Below are positions 55,032 to 63,960 of a DNA stretch of 64,000 nt, piece after piece. The stretch's first letter is position 1. Each line of letters begins with the position of its first letter. Source of the stretch: Bacillota bacterium. GTDB lineage: Bacteria > Bacillota > Clostridia > Acetivibrionales > JAEXSP01. A program made the translations under genes and the position numbers. Where the stretch lies: NCBI GenBank assembly GCA_023453795.1, contig JAEXSP010000038.1, positions 1 to 64,000 of the forward strand. Direction: 5' to 3'. The notes under the pieces are model-generated. The model saw only the letters and a program-made list of their open reading frames with translations, did no database searches and was not told the DNA's origin.

Positions 55032-55237
55032 CGTGTTTGTAAGGTATATTCTATTCCAAAAGAAAAGATAAGTAAAGGCATGGAAATTGTTTACTAAATA
55101 TAAATATGAACGGGAAAGGTGAAGAAGGATTTGCAATAATCAAGGCAAAAATGTGTGAAAATTGTCGAAATATGTTATCATTAAAAGGTAACAGTAATTT
55201 TCCTTTTTTTCTTCACTAAATAATGGAGAGTAAATTT

Positions 55238-55918
55238 ATGTCTATTTATAATTGTCTTATTGTTGACGACGAAGAAGCTCTGTCGCAGAGTACATGTGAG
55301 TATTTTAACATGTTTGGAGTTAAAACCTTCTGGGCTGCGGATGTGTCGGCTTGCTTCAATTTTTTAAAACACAATGAAACTGATTTGATTCTTCTGGATA
55401 TCAATTTAGGTAATGTATCAGGTTTTGAAATCTGTAAAAAACTAAGAGAGACTACCAACATTCCCATACTGTTTATCAGTGCCAGAACAAGCGATGACGA
55501 TGTGTTGCTGGCGCTTAATATCGGCGGCGACGATTACATTCAAAAACCATATTCACTTAGCATATTGCTTGCAAAGGTTAAAACGGTTTTAAAAAGATAT
55601 AAGCATGATAAATCAAATGTGCACATCTTCGGTAACTTTTCGTTCGACCCTGATACCGAAAAACTCAACAAAAACGGCGAAGAAACAAAACTAAAATCAA
55701 TGGAATCCAAACTGCTTAATTTTCTGCTGCAAAATAAAAACCGTATCATATCAAAAGATGAACTCTTCAGCAAAGTCTGGGGTGAGGCAGTAACAGGAGA
55801 TAATACGCTGAATGTCCACATCCGCTGGCTTCGCGAAAAAATAGAAAAAGATCCAAATGAACCCCAATTCATAAAAACTGTCTGGGGCACCGGGTATATT
55901 TTTGAGGATAAATCATGA
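55238..55918 (+). CDS. Response regulator, OmpR/PhoB family
   Basis: A receiver domain (residues 1-118; IVDDEE, phospho-acceptor in LILLDINLG, the conserved Thr/Ser in FISAR, lysine in YIQKPYS) joined to an OmpR-type winged helix (about 130-226; LKSMESKLLNFLLQN, VHIRWLREKIEKDP, TVWGTGYIF). ATG chosen as GGAGA lies 8 nt before it. Overlaps the kinase gene by 4 bp. Confidence 0.94.
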   Translation: MSIYNCLIVDDEEALSQSTCEYFNMFGVKTFWAADVSACFNFLKHNETDLILLDINLGNVSGFEICKKLRETTNIPILFISARTSDDDVLLALNIGGDDYIQKPYSLSILLAKVKTVLKRYKHDKSNVHIFGNFSFDPDTEKLNKNGEETKLKSMESKLLNFLLQNKNRIISKDELFSKVWGEAVTGDNTLNVHIRWLREKIEKDPNEPQFIKTVWGTGYIFEDKS

Positions 55919-57180
55919 GTATAAAAAGAATTACTATTATAATCACGATTATTTTATTCTTTGCCCTCTTCGGTATTTTCTACCTGTTCCGCAGTGCAAG
56001 TGAATCCAAACTAGACCTGGTGAAAGTCAATGACATAGTTCAGTCTGTTTCCGAGCAATGGGGCAAATTGGGTACAGCAAGATTACCATGTTTGGAATAC
56101 AAACTTGATTATGTTGTAATCAATGAAAAAGGAACTGTGATTGCGGCCACACGGAAGGGGCTTGATGAGGATCTGAGTTCTGCCGTTGCAAATCGGGATA
56201 CTGTTGTTGATATCAGTAATGGCGAGTCACAGGTCGGAAAAGTTATAATTTATAATGACATCACCAAGCGCTGGCAAAATTATCGCAATAATCTGTTTAT
56301 TATTACATCAGTGATTATTGTGCTTATCGTTTTATTCATTTTGATTTATGGGCTATACATTGACAGGCTTATATTCCGACCATTTCGTAAGATGCAGGCA
56401 TTTGCAAAAAATGTTGCCGAAGGAGATCTAGAAATACCGCTTATTATGGACAAGAGTAATATGTTCGGGGCATTTACAGAAAGCTTTGACATGCTTAGGG
56501 ATGAACTTGCCCTTGCAAGAAAGAACGAGGAAAAAGAAAAACAAAGCAAAAAGGAGCTGGTGGCCTCTCTGAGCCATGATATAAAAACACCTGTTTCTTC
56601 TATCAAGGCTGTTTCGGAATTAATGGCTGTTAAAACCAATGATGAAGCACAAAGAAAACAGCTTGAAATCATTAACGCCAAAGCGGATCAAATCAATGCT
56701 TTGATTACCAATATGTTTAATGCTACTCTTGAGGAAATGCAGGAACTCAGAGTCAATGTAACTGCACAGCCAAGTGATGTTTTATATGAGATTATCAGCC
56801 AAGCGGATTATAATAACCGGTCGTTTATACCACACATTCCGGAGTGCAAAATTTTAGCTGATAAACTGCGCCTCACACAGGTTATTGACAACATCATCAC
56901 AAATTCATATAAGTATGCCGACACAAGCATTGATGTATCGGTACGTATTGAAGGGGATCATTTAAGGGTTGATTTTGCCGACCACGGTGACGGTGTTTCA
57001 GATGAGGAAGTATGGGGGCTGCTTCATAAATTCTTCCGAGCAAGCAATTCAAAGGGCAAAAGCGGCACGGGGCTTGGACTCTATATCTCCAAATACCTTA
57101 TGAACAAAATGGGAGGCGAAATCAGATGTGAAAATGTCCCTGGCGGATTTTGTGTCAGTATATATTTAAGAATTGGTTAA
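55915..57180 (+). CDS. Histidine kinase, partner of the OmpR-type regulator
   Basis: Two membrane helices (about 5-22 and 122-147) around a short external loop of about 100 residues, then HAMP (about 145-200), a HisKA with histidine in SLSHDIKTPVSSIKA, and HATPase_c (IDNIITNSYKYA, DHGDGV, GTGLGLYISKYL). The ABC transporter that follows is the likely target, in the manner of Bce-type modules that detect antimicrobial peptides, although the external loop here is longer than in BceS. Confidence 0.93.
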   Translation: MSIKRITIIITIILFFALFGIFYLFRSASESKLDLVKVNDIVQSVSEQWGKLGTARLPCLEYKLDYVVINEKGTVIAATRKGLDEDLSSAVANRDTVVDISNGESQVGKVIIYNDITKRWQNYRNNLFIITSVIIVLIVLFILIYGLYIDRLIFRPFRKMQAFAKNVAEGDLEIPLIMDKSNMFGAFTESFDMLRDELALARKNEEKEKQSKKELVASLSHDIKTPVSSIKAVSELMAVKTNDEAQRKQLEIINAKADQINALITNMFNATLEEMQELRVNVTAQPSDVLYEIISQADYNNRSFIPHIPECKILADKLRLTQVIDNIITNSYKYADTSIDVSVRIEGDHLRVDFADHGDGVSDEEVWGLLHKFFRASNSKGKSGTGLGLYISKYLMNKMGGEIRCENVPGGFCVSIYLRIG

Positions 57181-57243
57181 GGATTGATTAAAGACTCATT
57201 AAGAATTGGTCGGCTATAATGTGGTTAAAAGATCCGCAGTTGG

Positions 57244-57308
57244 CACTTATGTGCTAACCACGAAATTGGTTTAGTCACTTATGTGCTAAACCATGAAATT
57301 GGTTTAGT
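57244..57308. repeat. Two tandem 32/33-bp repeats before the ABC transporter genes
   Basis: Copies at 57244-57275 and 57276-57308 differ only by two positions. Each contains CACTTATGTG, and the junction forms the hairpin GGTTTAG/CTAAACC (57268-57292). Location between the kinase gene and the transporter suggests regulator binding sites or a leader structure. Confidence 0.7.
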
Positions 57309-57349
57309 CACTGTAACTTAATTTTTATATAACGAAAGGAATGTTTTAT

Positions 57350-58108
57350 ATGGATAAGGTAATTATATCAACAGATAAGCTTTGCAAGACCTTTTCTACC
57401 GGCGGGATCCAGCAGCACGTACTGAAAAATCTTGATATAGAGATATTTGAGGGCGATTTCAGCGTCATTATGGGAGCATCCGGATCAGGAAAATCAACGC
57501 TGCTCTATGCATTATCCGGTATGGATAAACCTACCCTTGGTACCATCAAGTTTTTTGAGACTGAAATTGCCAAGCTTAACAATGATAAGCTGGCTGTATT
57601 CCGCCGTAAAAATTGTGGGTTTGTGTTCCAGCAGATGTTTCTATTGGACAATATGAGCGTGTTGGATAATATCCTGGCAAGCGGCCTATTGGTCAGCAAC
57701 GACAGAAAAGCAATCGTAAGCCGGGCGAAGGATTTGCTATTGCAGGTAGGCCTTGACGAAAAAATCTGGAACAAGTTTCCGACACAGTTGTCCGGGGGAG
57801 AAGTTCAGCGTGCTGCAATTGTTCGGGCGCTTATCAATCAGCCAAAGGTTGTTTTTGCAGATGAACCGACCGGAGCCCTTAACTCTGCTGCCGGTGATGC
57901 TGCTCTGGATGTTTTAACAAATGTAAACAACAACGGTCAGAATATAATCATGGTAACTCATGATATAAAATCAGCTCTTCGCGGAAACAGAATCCTTTAT
58001 ATTCGCGATGGCGTCATTTGCGGTTCCTGTGATCTTGGTAAATATGTAAAAAACGACAGAACACGTCATGATAAGCTTCAGGCTTTCCTAACAGAAATGG
58101 GGTGGTAA
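57350..58108 (+). CDS. ABC transporter ATP-binding protein (MacB/BceA type)
   Basis: Walker A GASGSGKST, Q-loop region FVFQQMFLLDNMSVLDNI, signature LSGGEVQRAAIVRALI, Walker B VVFADEPTGALNS and switch histidine MVTHD. About 252 residues. This is the lolD/macB class that works with FtsX-type permeases. It is followed by such a permease, overlapping it. It begins 169 bp after the two-component genes. ATG at 57350 fits AAAGGA; ATG at 57341 is also possible. Confidence 0.93.
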   Translation: MDKVIISTDKLCKTFSTGGIQQHVLKNLDIEIFEGDFSVIMGASGSGKSTLLYALSGMDKPTLGTIKFFETEIAKLNNDKLAVFRRKNCGFVFQQMFLLDNMSVLDNILASGLLVSNDRKAIVSRAKDLLLQVGLDEKIWNKFPTQLSGGEVQRAAIVRALINQPKVVFADEPTGALNSAAGDAALDVLTNVNNNGQNIIMVTHDIKSALRGNRILYIRDGVICGSCDLGKYVKNDRTRHDKLQAFLTEMGW

Positions 58109-58110
58109 GC

Positions 58111-60474
58111 ATGAGGAAAATTTTTATGATCAGCTTCGCCAACATCCGTAAAACCAAAAGTCATACGGTTACGCTGGTACTGATGTTTATTATTCTGGCA
58201 ATGCTTTTAAACCTCGGTTTTCTGGTAACACTGAATTTCGGTACTTATTTTGACAAAACTGCAGAAGAATTGCATTCAGCCGACATCTACTATATTATGC
58301 CGAGCAAGCTTTACACGCCGGGTGTGGAGCATTATCTGCAAAACAGCAAAAATGTCACTGCTATGGAGAAAAGGGAGGCTTTTATGGTTTCCTCCGATGT
58401 TAAATATGGCAGCAGTAACCGCCGTGTTACCTTCCTGATGACAAGATCCGATGTCCCGTACAGTATTTCAAAGTGGAAGACTATGGGTGATGTTCAGCCG
58501 CTTGGTGCATCTTTTGAGGAGATGCCGATCTATCTCCCGAATTCATTTGAGTTGAACGGCGGGTATAAAGTCAACGACAAGCTCACTGTTAAGAATGGCA
58601 ATAAATCCGTGACATTCACCATCAAAGGCTTTACTGAGGATGTCTATTTTAGCTCGTTGGATATGGGATGCATGAGTGTATATATGACACAGGAGGTTTA
58701 TGAAAAAGCCTTTGCAGAACTATCTCCGAAGGATCATACCACTGTAGTCTTTGCAAATCTGAAAAAGGTGGATAAGTCGGTTGAAACAGGTATTCGTGAA
58801 ATAAATCATGGCTCAGGCCTTTCAATAACACCGGATATGTCAGAATGTTTTTTCAGCTTTGATTTATCCATTGTAAAGATGTCAAGAACGATGATGGCAA
58901 CCGTAACTGCCGCAATGATGGTTATTTTCTCTATAATTATTGCAATTGTATGTCTCATGATTGTCCGGTTCAGAATCAGAAACAGCATTGAGGAGGATAT
59001 AACAAAAATAGGCTCTTTGAAGGCTGTTGGGTATACCAGTTGGCAAATCATGTTTGCCATAATCGAACAATACGGAATCATTGCACTTGCGGGCTCCTTG
59101 CTGGGAATATTGATATCCTATCTATCCATACCGGTCGTATCCAATGTGTTTGCTGTACAAACGGGATTAAATTGGAAGCAGGGTTTTGACGGCTCCATTA
59201 GCGGGTTTGTGTTATTCTTTATCTTGCTGATGGTTGCTGCAGTATCATTCTTTGCAGCACGCCGTGTTCGTAAAATCAACCCGATCGTAGCTCTGCGCGG
59301 CGGAATTGTAACCCACAGCTTCAGAAAAAATCATATGCCCCTCGAAAAAAGCAGAGGGAATCTTCCTATAACACTAGGTATCAAATCAAATCTGCAGAAC
59401 ATGAAGCAGACCTTGATGATTATTATCATTATGATTGCAGTTGGGTTTTCCGGTACTTTCGGTCTGGTTATGTTCTATAATACCGTAGTCGACACAAGCA
59501 CTTTTGCCGAAACACCGGGCATTGAGTTGTCTAATGCTGTTGTCGTCTTCAACCCGGCGCTGGACAATTCTGAAATCGTTTCAGCGATAAGAAATATGAA
59601 GCATGTTCAGAAAGTACAGTACGTAGATACTGATACTGTTAAGATCAATAAAAGTGATACCAGTGTTACTGTGATGAAAGACTACAGTACAAAGAAAACG
59701 GACACCGTCTATAAGGGCTGGTATCCCCGTCATAAGAATGAAATCGTGCTTGCCGGCAGCCTAGCTAAACTGATTAATAAAAAGATTGGGGATTATGTCA
59801 CACTTGTATATGGAGATAAACATTTAGAGTTTATTATTACCGGTTTTTCTCAGGGTGCTGCAATGGGGGGGCTGAACGCTTCAATAACGCTTGATGGTAT
59901 GAGGCGGCTTTACCCCGGTTTTCAGCAAACAAGCTTGAATATTTATCTTGATAAAGGCACTGACGCAGCAGAGTTTACCGATACACTTCAGAAAAAATAC
60001 GGGGATAAGGTTGTTTCGGTAACCAACGGAGATAAATTCTTAGAAGAAGGAATGGGACCATATGTTGACATTGTTTCTAAAATAGGAGTGGGAACAATTA
60101 TTATAACAATTGTGGTTGTGCTTCTTGTTTTATATTTCGTCATTGTTTCAGCAATTATCCGGAAGCGACGTGAGCTTGGAATACAAAAAGCGATTGGTTT
60201 TACTACCTTGCAGCTGATGAATCAAATATCGATCAGTTTTGTTTTCCCGATTTTGATAGGCATAGCGCTTGGATGCATACTTGGTATGACTCAGACAAAT
60301 CCGGCTATGACACTTGCACAAAGCTCGATGGGCATAATGAAAGCAAACTATGTAATAAGGCCTGACTGGATAGCCCTTTTTGGTATAGCCACGTTGATCG
60401 TTTCTTACCTGTCATCTATGTTGATTACATGGCGTATTCGTAAGATTTCTGCGTATGCACTGGTAACCGAATAA
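58111..60474 (+). CDS. FtsX-type ABC transporter permease
   Basis: A 787-residue protein with an N-terminal membrane helix (about 18-40), a large external domain of roughly 220 residues, an FtsX domain with three helices (about 260-390), a second external domain and a second FtsX domain (about 660-780: VVLLVLYFVIVSAIIRKRRELGIQKAIGFT). The duplicated FtsX layout matches lipoprotein-release and peptide-resistance transporters. GTG at 58102 is a weaker start than ATG 58111, which lies 5 nt after GGGGTGG. Confidence 0.9.
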   Translation: MRKIFMISFANIRKTKSHTVTLVLMFIILAMLLNLGFLVTLNFGTYFDKTAEELHSADIYYIMPSKLYTPGVEHYLQNSKNVTAMEKREAFMVSSDVKYGSSNRRVTFLMTRSDVPYSISKWKTMGDVQPLGASFEEMPIYLPNSFELNGGYKVNDKLTVKNGNKSVTFTIKGFTEDVYFSSLDMGCMSVYMTQEVYEKAFAELSPKDHTTVVFANLKKVDKSVETGIREINHGSGLSITPDMSECFFSFDLSIVKMSRTMMATVTAAMMVIFSIIIAIVCLMIVRFRIRNSIEEDITKIGSLKAVGYTSWQIMFAIIEQYGIIALAGSLLGILISYLSIPVVSNVFAVQTGLNWKQGFDGSISGFVLFFILLMVAAVSFFAARRVRKINPIVALRGGIVTHSFRKNHMPLEKSRGNLPITLGIKSNLQNMKQTLMIIIIMIAVGFSGTFGLVMFYNTVVDTSTFAETPGIELSNAVVVFNPALDNSEIVSAIRNMKHVQKVQYVDTDTVKINKSDTSVTVMKDYSTKKTDTVYKGWYPRHKNEIVLAGSLAKLINKKIGDYVTLVYGDKHLEFIITGFSQGAAMGGLNASITLDGMRRLYPGFQQTSLNIYLDKGTDAAEFTDTLQKKYGDKVVSVTNGDKFLEEGMGPYVDIVSKIGVGTIIITIVVVLLVLYFVIVSAIIRKRRELGIQKAIGFTTLQLMNQISISFVFPILIGIALGCILGMTQTNPAMTLAQSSMGIMKANYVIRPDWIALFGIATLIVSYLSSMLITWRIRKISAYALVTE

Positions 60475-60486
60475 TTCCTTAAAAAT

Positions 60487-60523
60487 GAACTGCCTCAAAA
60501 TATACTTTGAGGCAGTTCTTTTA
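60487..60523. terminator. Strong bidirectional terminator
   Basis: GAACTGCCTCAAA pairs with TTTGAGGCAGTTC around a short loop, with A and T runs on the two sides; separates convergent ABC genes. Confidence 0.9.
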
Positions 60524-61579
60524 CGTTTTCCTGTATTTCTTGAGAGCCAGCGTATTAAGCACCAGGAAGAGAATGGCATAGCCTACCAGGATATATATGT
60601 CCAGCTGAATATCTGTAATGCCCCTTCCACGTATCATTACATCCTTAAGAGCATCTGCTCCGTAGGTAAGCGGAAAGATTTTTGACAATACGTATACCCA
60701 TTGCGGGGCTGTGCTTAAATCAAATATGCCGCTGAAAAGGATTTGCGGAACTATTACAATCGGGATGAACTGGAAGAGCTGAAACTCGTTTCTAGCAAAA
60801 GATGAAAGCAGCGTACCCAATGCAAGGGATTGTCCTGCAAGTATGAGATTTAAAAGAAGTATGAGCCAGAAGCTTCCTTTATTTACGACATTCATGCCGT
60901 AAACAATGAAAAGCTGAATCACAATTGTTTGCAGCACTACAAAAAGTCCGAAGCCAAGGAAATAACCCAAGACAATTTCCCAACGGCGCAAAGGAGTTGC
61001 AAGAACCCTTTCGAGAGTGCCGCTGATTCGCTCCCTCAGGAAAGAAACACCTGCAATGAGGAATACAAAGAAGAAAATGAAGAAGCCCATGAACATTGGT
61101 GCCATATAGTCGAAGGTAGACATATCCTTTGAACCGTAAATGAATTTCATTTCTGGCTGAAACTCTTTTGACCGGGCCGAAGGGCTTGGATTTGTGCCGG
61201 GTACTTCTGATGCATTATTATATAGGGTATTTTTTATTACATTCATTATCAAACCGGTGACGCTGGGATCAGAGCCCTCAAGAGTGATTGCAGGTTTTAA
61301 GCCCGTGAAATTTATGTATGCATCAGCCTTTCCGTCCTTTAAGCGTTTAAGTGCTTCCTTCTCGCTAACAACATTTTTTACGTTGGCATCCTTTTGCAGT
61401 GCCTGAACAAACACTCTTGGAGCTGAAACGATGTCGATGTCCGGTGTTGATTTGGCTGATGAAAGTATTATGTTTAAAAGAAATATGACAAAGATAGGAG
61501 CCAGAAACATCAGCCCTATTGCCCTTTTATCCGCAGCAATCTGCTTAATGAGCCTCTTTGCAACAATTAGCGCTCTCAT
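60521..61579 (-). CDS. ABC-2 type transporter permease
   Basis: 352 residues. An N-terminal helix (about 18-38; GLMFLAPIFVIFLLNIIL), an external domain of about 130 residues, and a C-terminal cluster of five helices with the ABC-2 motif REISGTLERVLATPLRRWEI-like sequence (ERISGTLERVLATPLRRWEI). It pairs with the ATPase gene with which it overlaps by 4 bp. Likely an exporter; the substrate is not clear. Confidence 0.92.
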   Translation of the reverse strand: MRALIVAKRLIKQIAADKRAIGLMFLAPIFVIFLLNIILSSAKSTPDIDIVSAPRVFVQALQKDANVKNVVSEKEALKRLKDGKADAYINFTGLKPAITLEGSDPSVTGLIMNVIKNTLYNNASEVPGTNPSPSARSKEFQPEMKFIYGSKDMSTFDYMAPMFMGFFIFFFVFLIAGVSFLRERISGTLERVLATPLRRWEIVLGYFLGFGLFVVLQTIVIQLFIVYGMNVVNKGSFWLILLLNLILAGQSLALGTLLSSFARNEFQLFQFIPIVIVPQILFSGIFDLSTAPQWVYVLSKIFPLTYGADALKDVMIRGRGITDIQLDIYILVGYAILFLVLNTLALKKYRKT

Positions 61580-62319
61580 ATGGCTTTTCCCTCCTTCTTG
61601 TCCTGTCCATAATATAAAAAGGCTCCTTCAATCGTTGTTTGACCTGAGCTTTTCTTTAATTCATCCGGGGTGCCTGATGCGATTATATTTCCGTTTCGGA
61701 TTAGAGCAAGACGGTCACAGTGTTCGGCTTCATCCATTACGTGCGTTGTAATTATTATAGTTGTACCTTTAGCCCGAAGTCTTAAAAATTCATCCCAGAA
61801 TTGCTTGCGCAGAACGGGGTCGATTCCTACTGTCGGTTCATCAAGTATCAGCAGCTCCGGATTATGCAGCAGAGCTATAGCTAAAGATAGCCTTCTTTTC
61901 ATACCGCCGGAATATGTACGAACCGATCGCTTTGCATGCTCCTTCAAAAGTACGAGCGACAAAACTTCCTCAGCCCGCCTTTTTGCTTCATTTCCCTTCA
62001 GATTATACAATGCACCGAAAAAGAAAAGATTGTCATAGGCATTAAGGTCTTCATAGAGAGCATCTGACTGTGCCATATACCCGATATGGTCAACAATGGA
62101 AAGAGTAGGCATATCCTTCCCGAGAACTTTTATTTTGCCTGATGTTGGCTTGAACATGCCGACAATGGCTCTTACCAGAGTGGTTTTGCCCGACCCTGAG
62201 GGGCCCAGAAAACCGATTATTTCACCTCTTCTGACATTCACATTTATTCTGTCCAGGGCCGTAAATTTACCAAATTGATGATTAACGTCCGTAACTTCCA
62301 CTACCGAATCCATACTCAA
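61576..62319 (-). CDS. ABC transporter ATP-binding protein (drug-export type)
   Basis: 247 residues. Walker A GPSGSGKTT, signature YSGGMKRRLSLA, Walker B LLILDEP, then GIDPVLRKQFW and ITTHVMDEAEHCD typical of DrrA/CcmA-type exporters. The TTG at 62319 has AAAGGAG 9 nt upstream; ATG two codons on is possible. It follows the TetR gene by 15 bp. Confidence 0.93.
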   Translation of the reverse strand: MSMDSVVEVTDVNHQFGKFTALDRINVNVRRGEIIGFLGPSGSGKTTLVRAIVGMFKPTSGKIKVLGKDMPTLSIVDHIGYMAQSDALYEDLNAYDNLFFFGALYNLKGNEAKRRAEEVLSLVLLKEHAKRSVRTYSGGMKRRLSLAIALLHNPELLILDEPTVGIDPVLRKQFWDEFLRLRAKGTTIIITTHVMDEAEHCDRLALIRNGNIIASGTPDELKKSSGQTTIEGAFLYYGQDKKEGKAI

Positions 62320-62334
62320 GCAAAAGCACTCCTT

Positions 62335-62970
62335 TCATTTTTGAGATATTCCATACAACAGAACATCGATCATATCATCAACTTCCTTACCCATATCCTC
62401 GACTTGGAATTTATCACCAAATAGTTTTCTTTGTAAAATCATTATGAACATATTTCCTACAGCGCTTCTCATTACTGCTCTTGACTGTAATCCCTCACGA
62501 ATCTGACCGTTTTCAACCATATTGTCATAGATGCTTTCAAATACATCCACGGCCTTCGATATTACATTCTGATAGAAGGCTTCGCGGACATCTTCGTGAT
62601 ACAGCGCTTCGGTAATAATTATTCTTGTCATCGGAAAGATGGAATCCATTAGCTCCATACGGTCATAGAAAATCTCTTTCAGGAGAGTCTTCATGTCTTT
62701 GTCTTTTGCGTCGGCAAGAATTTTTTCAATGGGCTTCATTACGACTTTTCCGCCGATAATCTGTATCATTTGTATAAGTATTCCCCTTAGAATGTCCTTC
62801 TTTGTCTTAAAATATCTGAAAATTGTTCCTTCCGCCACACCGGCCTTTTTAGCAATTTCATTGGTAGTTGAAGCGCTGAAGCCCTTCTCGGAAAAAATAG
62901 AAATTGCAGCATTTAATATTTTTTCTTCCTTTTCGGATAAACCGGAGCCTGAAAAATCAATGTTATCCAA
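62335..62970 (-). CDS. TetR-family transcriptional regulator
   Basis: 211 residues. The HTH occupies residues 12-58 (KILNAAISIFSEKGFSASTTN, VAEGTIFRYFKTKKDIL). The C-terminal ligand domain includes a long helical stretch. First gene of a tetR-ATPase-permease operon. A perfect 14-bp palindrome just after the -10 box is the likely binding site, so it should repress itself and the exporter until its ligand appears. Confidence 0.94.
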   Translation of the reverse strand: MDNIDFSGSGLSEKEEKILNAAISIFSEKGFSASTTNEIAKKAGVAEGTIFRYFKTKKDILRGILIQMIQIIGGKVVMKPIEKILADAKDKDMKTLLKEIFYDRMELMDSIFPMTRIIITEALYHEDVREAFYQNVISKAVDVFESIYDNMVENGQIREGLQSRAVMRSAVGNMFIMILQRKLFGDKFQVEDMGKEVDDMIDVLLYGISQK

Positions 62971-63000
62971 GTGAAAGCCTCCTTTGTAAAAATAAAAATG

Positions 63001-63014
63001 AGTGAGTACTCACT
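63001..63014. promoter_or_regulatory. TetR operator palindrome
   Basis: AGTGAGTACTCACT is a perfect palindrome, located at the expected transcription start of the tetR operon, right after its -10 box. Confidence 0.75.
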
Positions 63015-63018
63015 TTAA

Positions 63019-63047
63019 ATTATAAAATATTCCAATATAAAAAGCAA
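63019..63047 (-). promoter_or_regulatory. Promoter of the tetR-ABC operon
   Basis: On the minus strand: TTGCTT (63047-63042), 17-bp spacer, TATAAT (63024-63019). Confidence 0.7.
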
Positions 63048-63115
63048 GGGTATGCAAAGAATAATTTTATTGCCGCCAAGATTTAATTAAAATAATTCAA
63101 AGCAGGGGTAGTTTA

Positions 63116-63493
63116 TTGAACAATAAGAAGCATAAATCGATTAAAAGATATTCAAAGTGTGCTGTTATAGGTCTGGTAACGGGTATTGCCAATGGTTTGT
63201 TCGGCTCAGGGGGAGGAACCATTGCAGTTCCGGCAATGGTTCTGCTGCTTGACACTGAAGAGCATAAGGCACATGCTACAGCTATATCCGTAATACTTCC
63301 GCTTACACTTTTAAGCTCGTTCTTTTATATTTCGAATAACTACGTTAACTGGAGTCTTACTGTAAAAGTCATACTGGGTGGAATGGCAGGCGGATACATA
63401 GGTGCGAAGCTGCTTGATATATGTCCGAGCAATCTGCTTAGAAAGGTATTTGCCGTAGTTATGTTTGCGGCTGCTTTGCGAATGTTAATCTAA
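63116..63493 (+). CDS. TSUP (TauE/SafE) family permease, first half
   Basis: 125 residues, half of the usual 250. It contains one copy of the TSUP repeat: GLVTGIANGLFGSGGGTIAVPAMVLLL, then HAHATAISVILPLTLLSS-like sequence (HATAISVILPLTLLSS), and GGMAGGYIGAKLLD. Four membrane helices. The next gene supplies a matching second half. Starts with TTG, after AGGGG. The family exports or imports sulfite, sulfonates and related anions. Not a frameshift: separate stop, start and ribosome binding site. Confidence 0.88.
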   Translation: MNNKKHKSIKRYSKCAVIGLVTGIANGLFGSGGGTIAVPAMVLLLDTEEHKAHATAISVILPLTLLSSFFYISNNYVNWSLTVKVILGGMAGGYIGAKLLDICPSNLLRKVFAVVMFAAALRMLI

Positions 63494-63512
63494 GTTTTAC
63501 AAGGAGGACAAT

Positions 63513-63878
63513 GTGATTCTTTTTTTGATAGGTTTGCTGTCGGGTGTAATTAGCGGCATGGGTATAGGCGGCGGAGCGATACTAATACCTGCGCTGGTTT
63601 TATTTGTGAGGCCGGATCAGCATACGGCTCAGAGCGTCAACCTGCTTTTTTTTATTCCAACTGCCGTGATTGCTCTTATCATACATATAAGAAATAAGAG
63701 GATAGACTTCAAAATAGCAATTCCTATCATAATCTTCGGTTTTTTAGGGGCCTATGCAGGATCGAAGATGGCGATGGCTCTTTCGGGTGCAATGCTCAGA
63801 AAATGGTTTGGAGTATTCCTTTTATTGATGGGGGCTTATGAAATGTTCAGAAAGGGAAAAAAACAGAAAGAAGGCTGA
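63513..63878 (+). CDS. TSUP (TauE/SafE) family permease, second half
   Basis: 121 residues with the second TSUP repeat: GLLSGVISGMGIGGGAILIPALVLFV, then TAQSVNLLFFIPTAVIALII, and GFLGAYAGSKMA. Starts with GTG; AAGGAGG lies 5 nt before it, and the upstream gene stops 19 bp earlier. The two halves probably assemble as a heterodimer to give the normal fold. Confidence 0.88.
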   Translation: MILFLIGLLSGVISGMGIGGGAILIPALVLFVRPDQHTAQSVNLLFFIPTAVIALIIHIRNKRIDFKIAIPIIIFGFLGAYAGSKMAMALSGAMLRKWFGVFLLLMGAYEMFRKGKKQKEG

Positions 63879-63931
63879 TATAGTTAACCTCTGAGAATGA
63901 CGGCTGTATTGAAAGTGGGAAAGTTGTGTTA

Positions 63932-63960
63932 TTGACATTTATTTTAAAATAGCATATATT
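63932..63960 (+). promoter_or_regulatory. Promoter reading out of the window to the right
   Basis: TTGACA (63932-63937), 17-bp spacer, TATATT (63955-63960). The gene it drives lies past the right edge. Confidence 0.7.

Noticed and set aside
57244..57308. Short CRISPR array
   Set aside because: Only two directly abutting copies with no spacers between them; a tandem duplication fits better.
63116..63878. Frameshifted single TSUP gene
   Set aside because: There is a 19-bp gap with a perfect AAGGAGG site and GTG start for the second part, so two genes are more likely.
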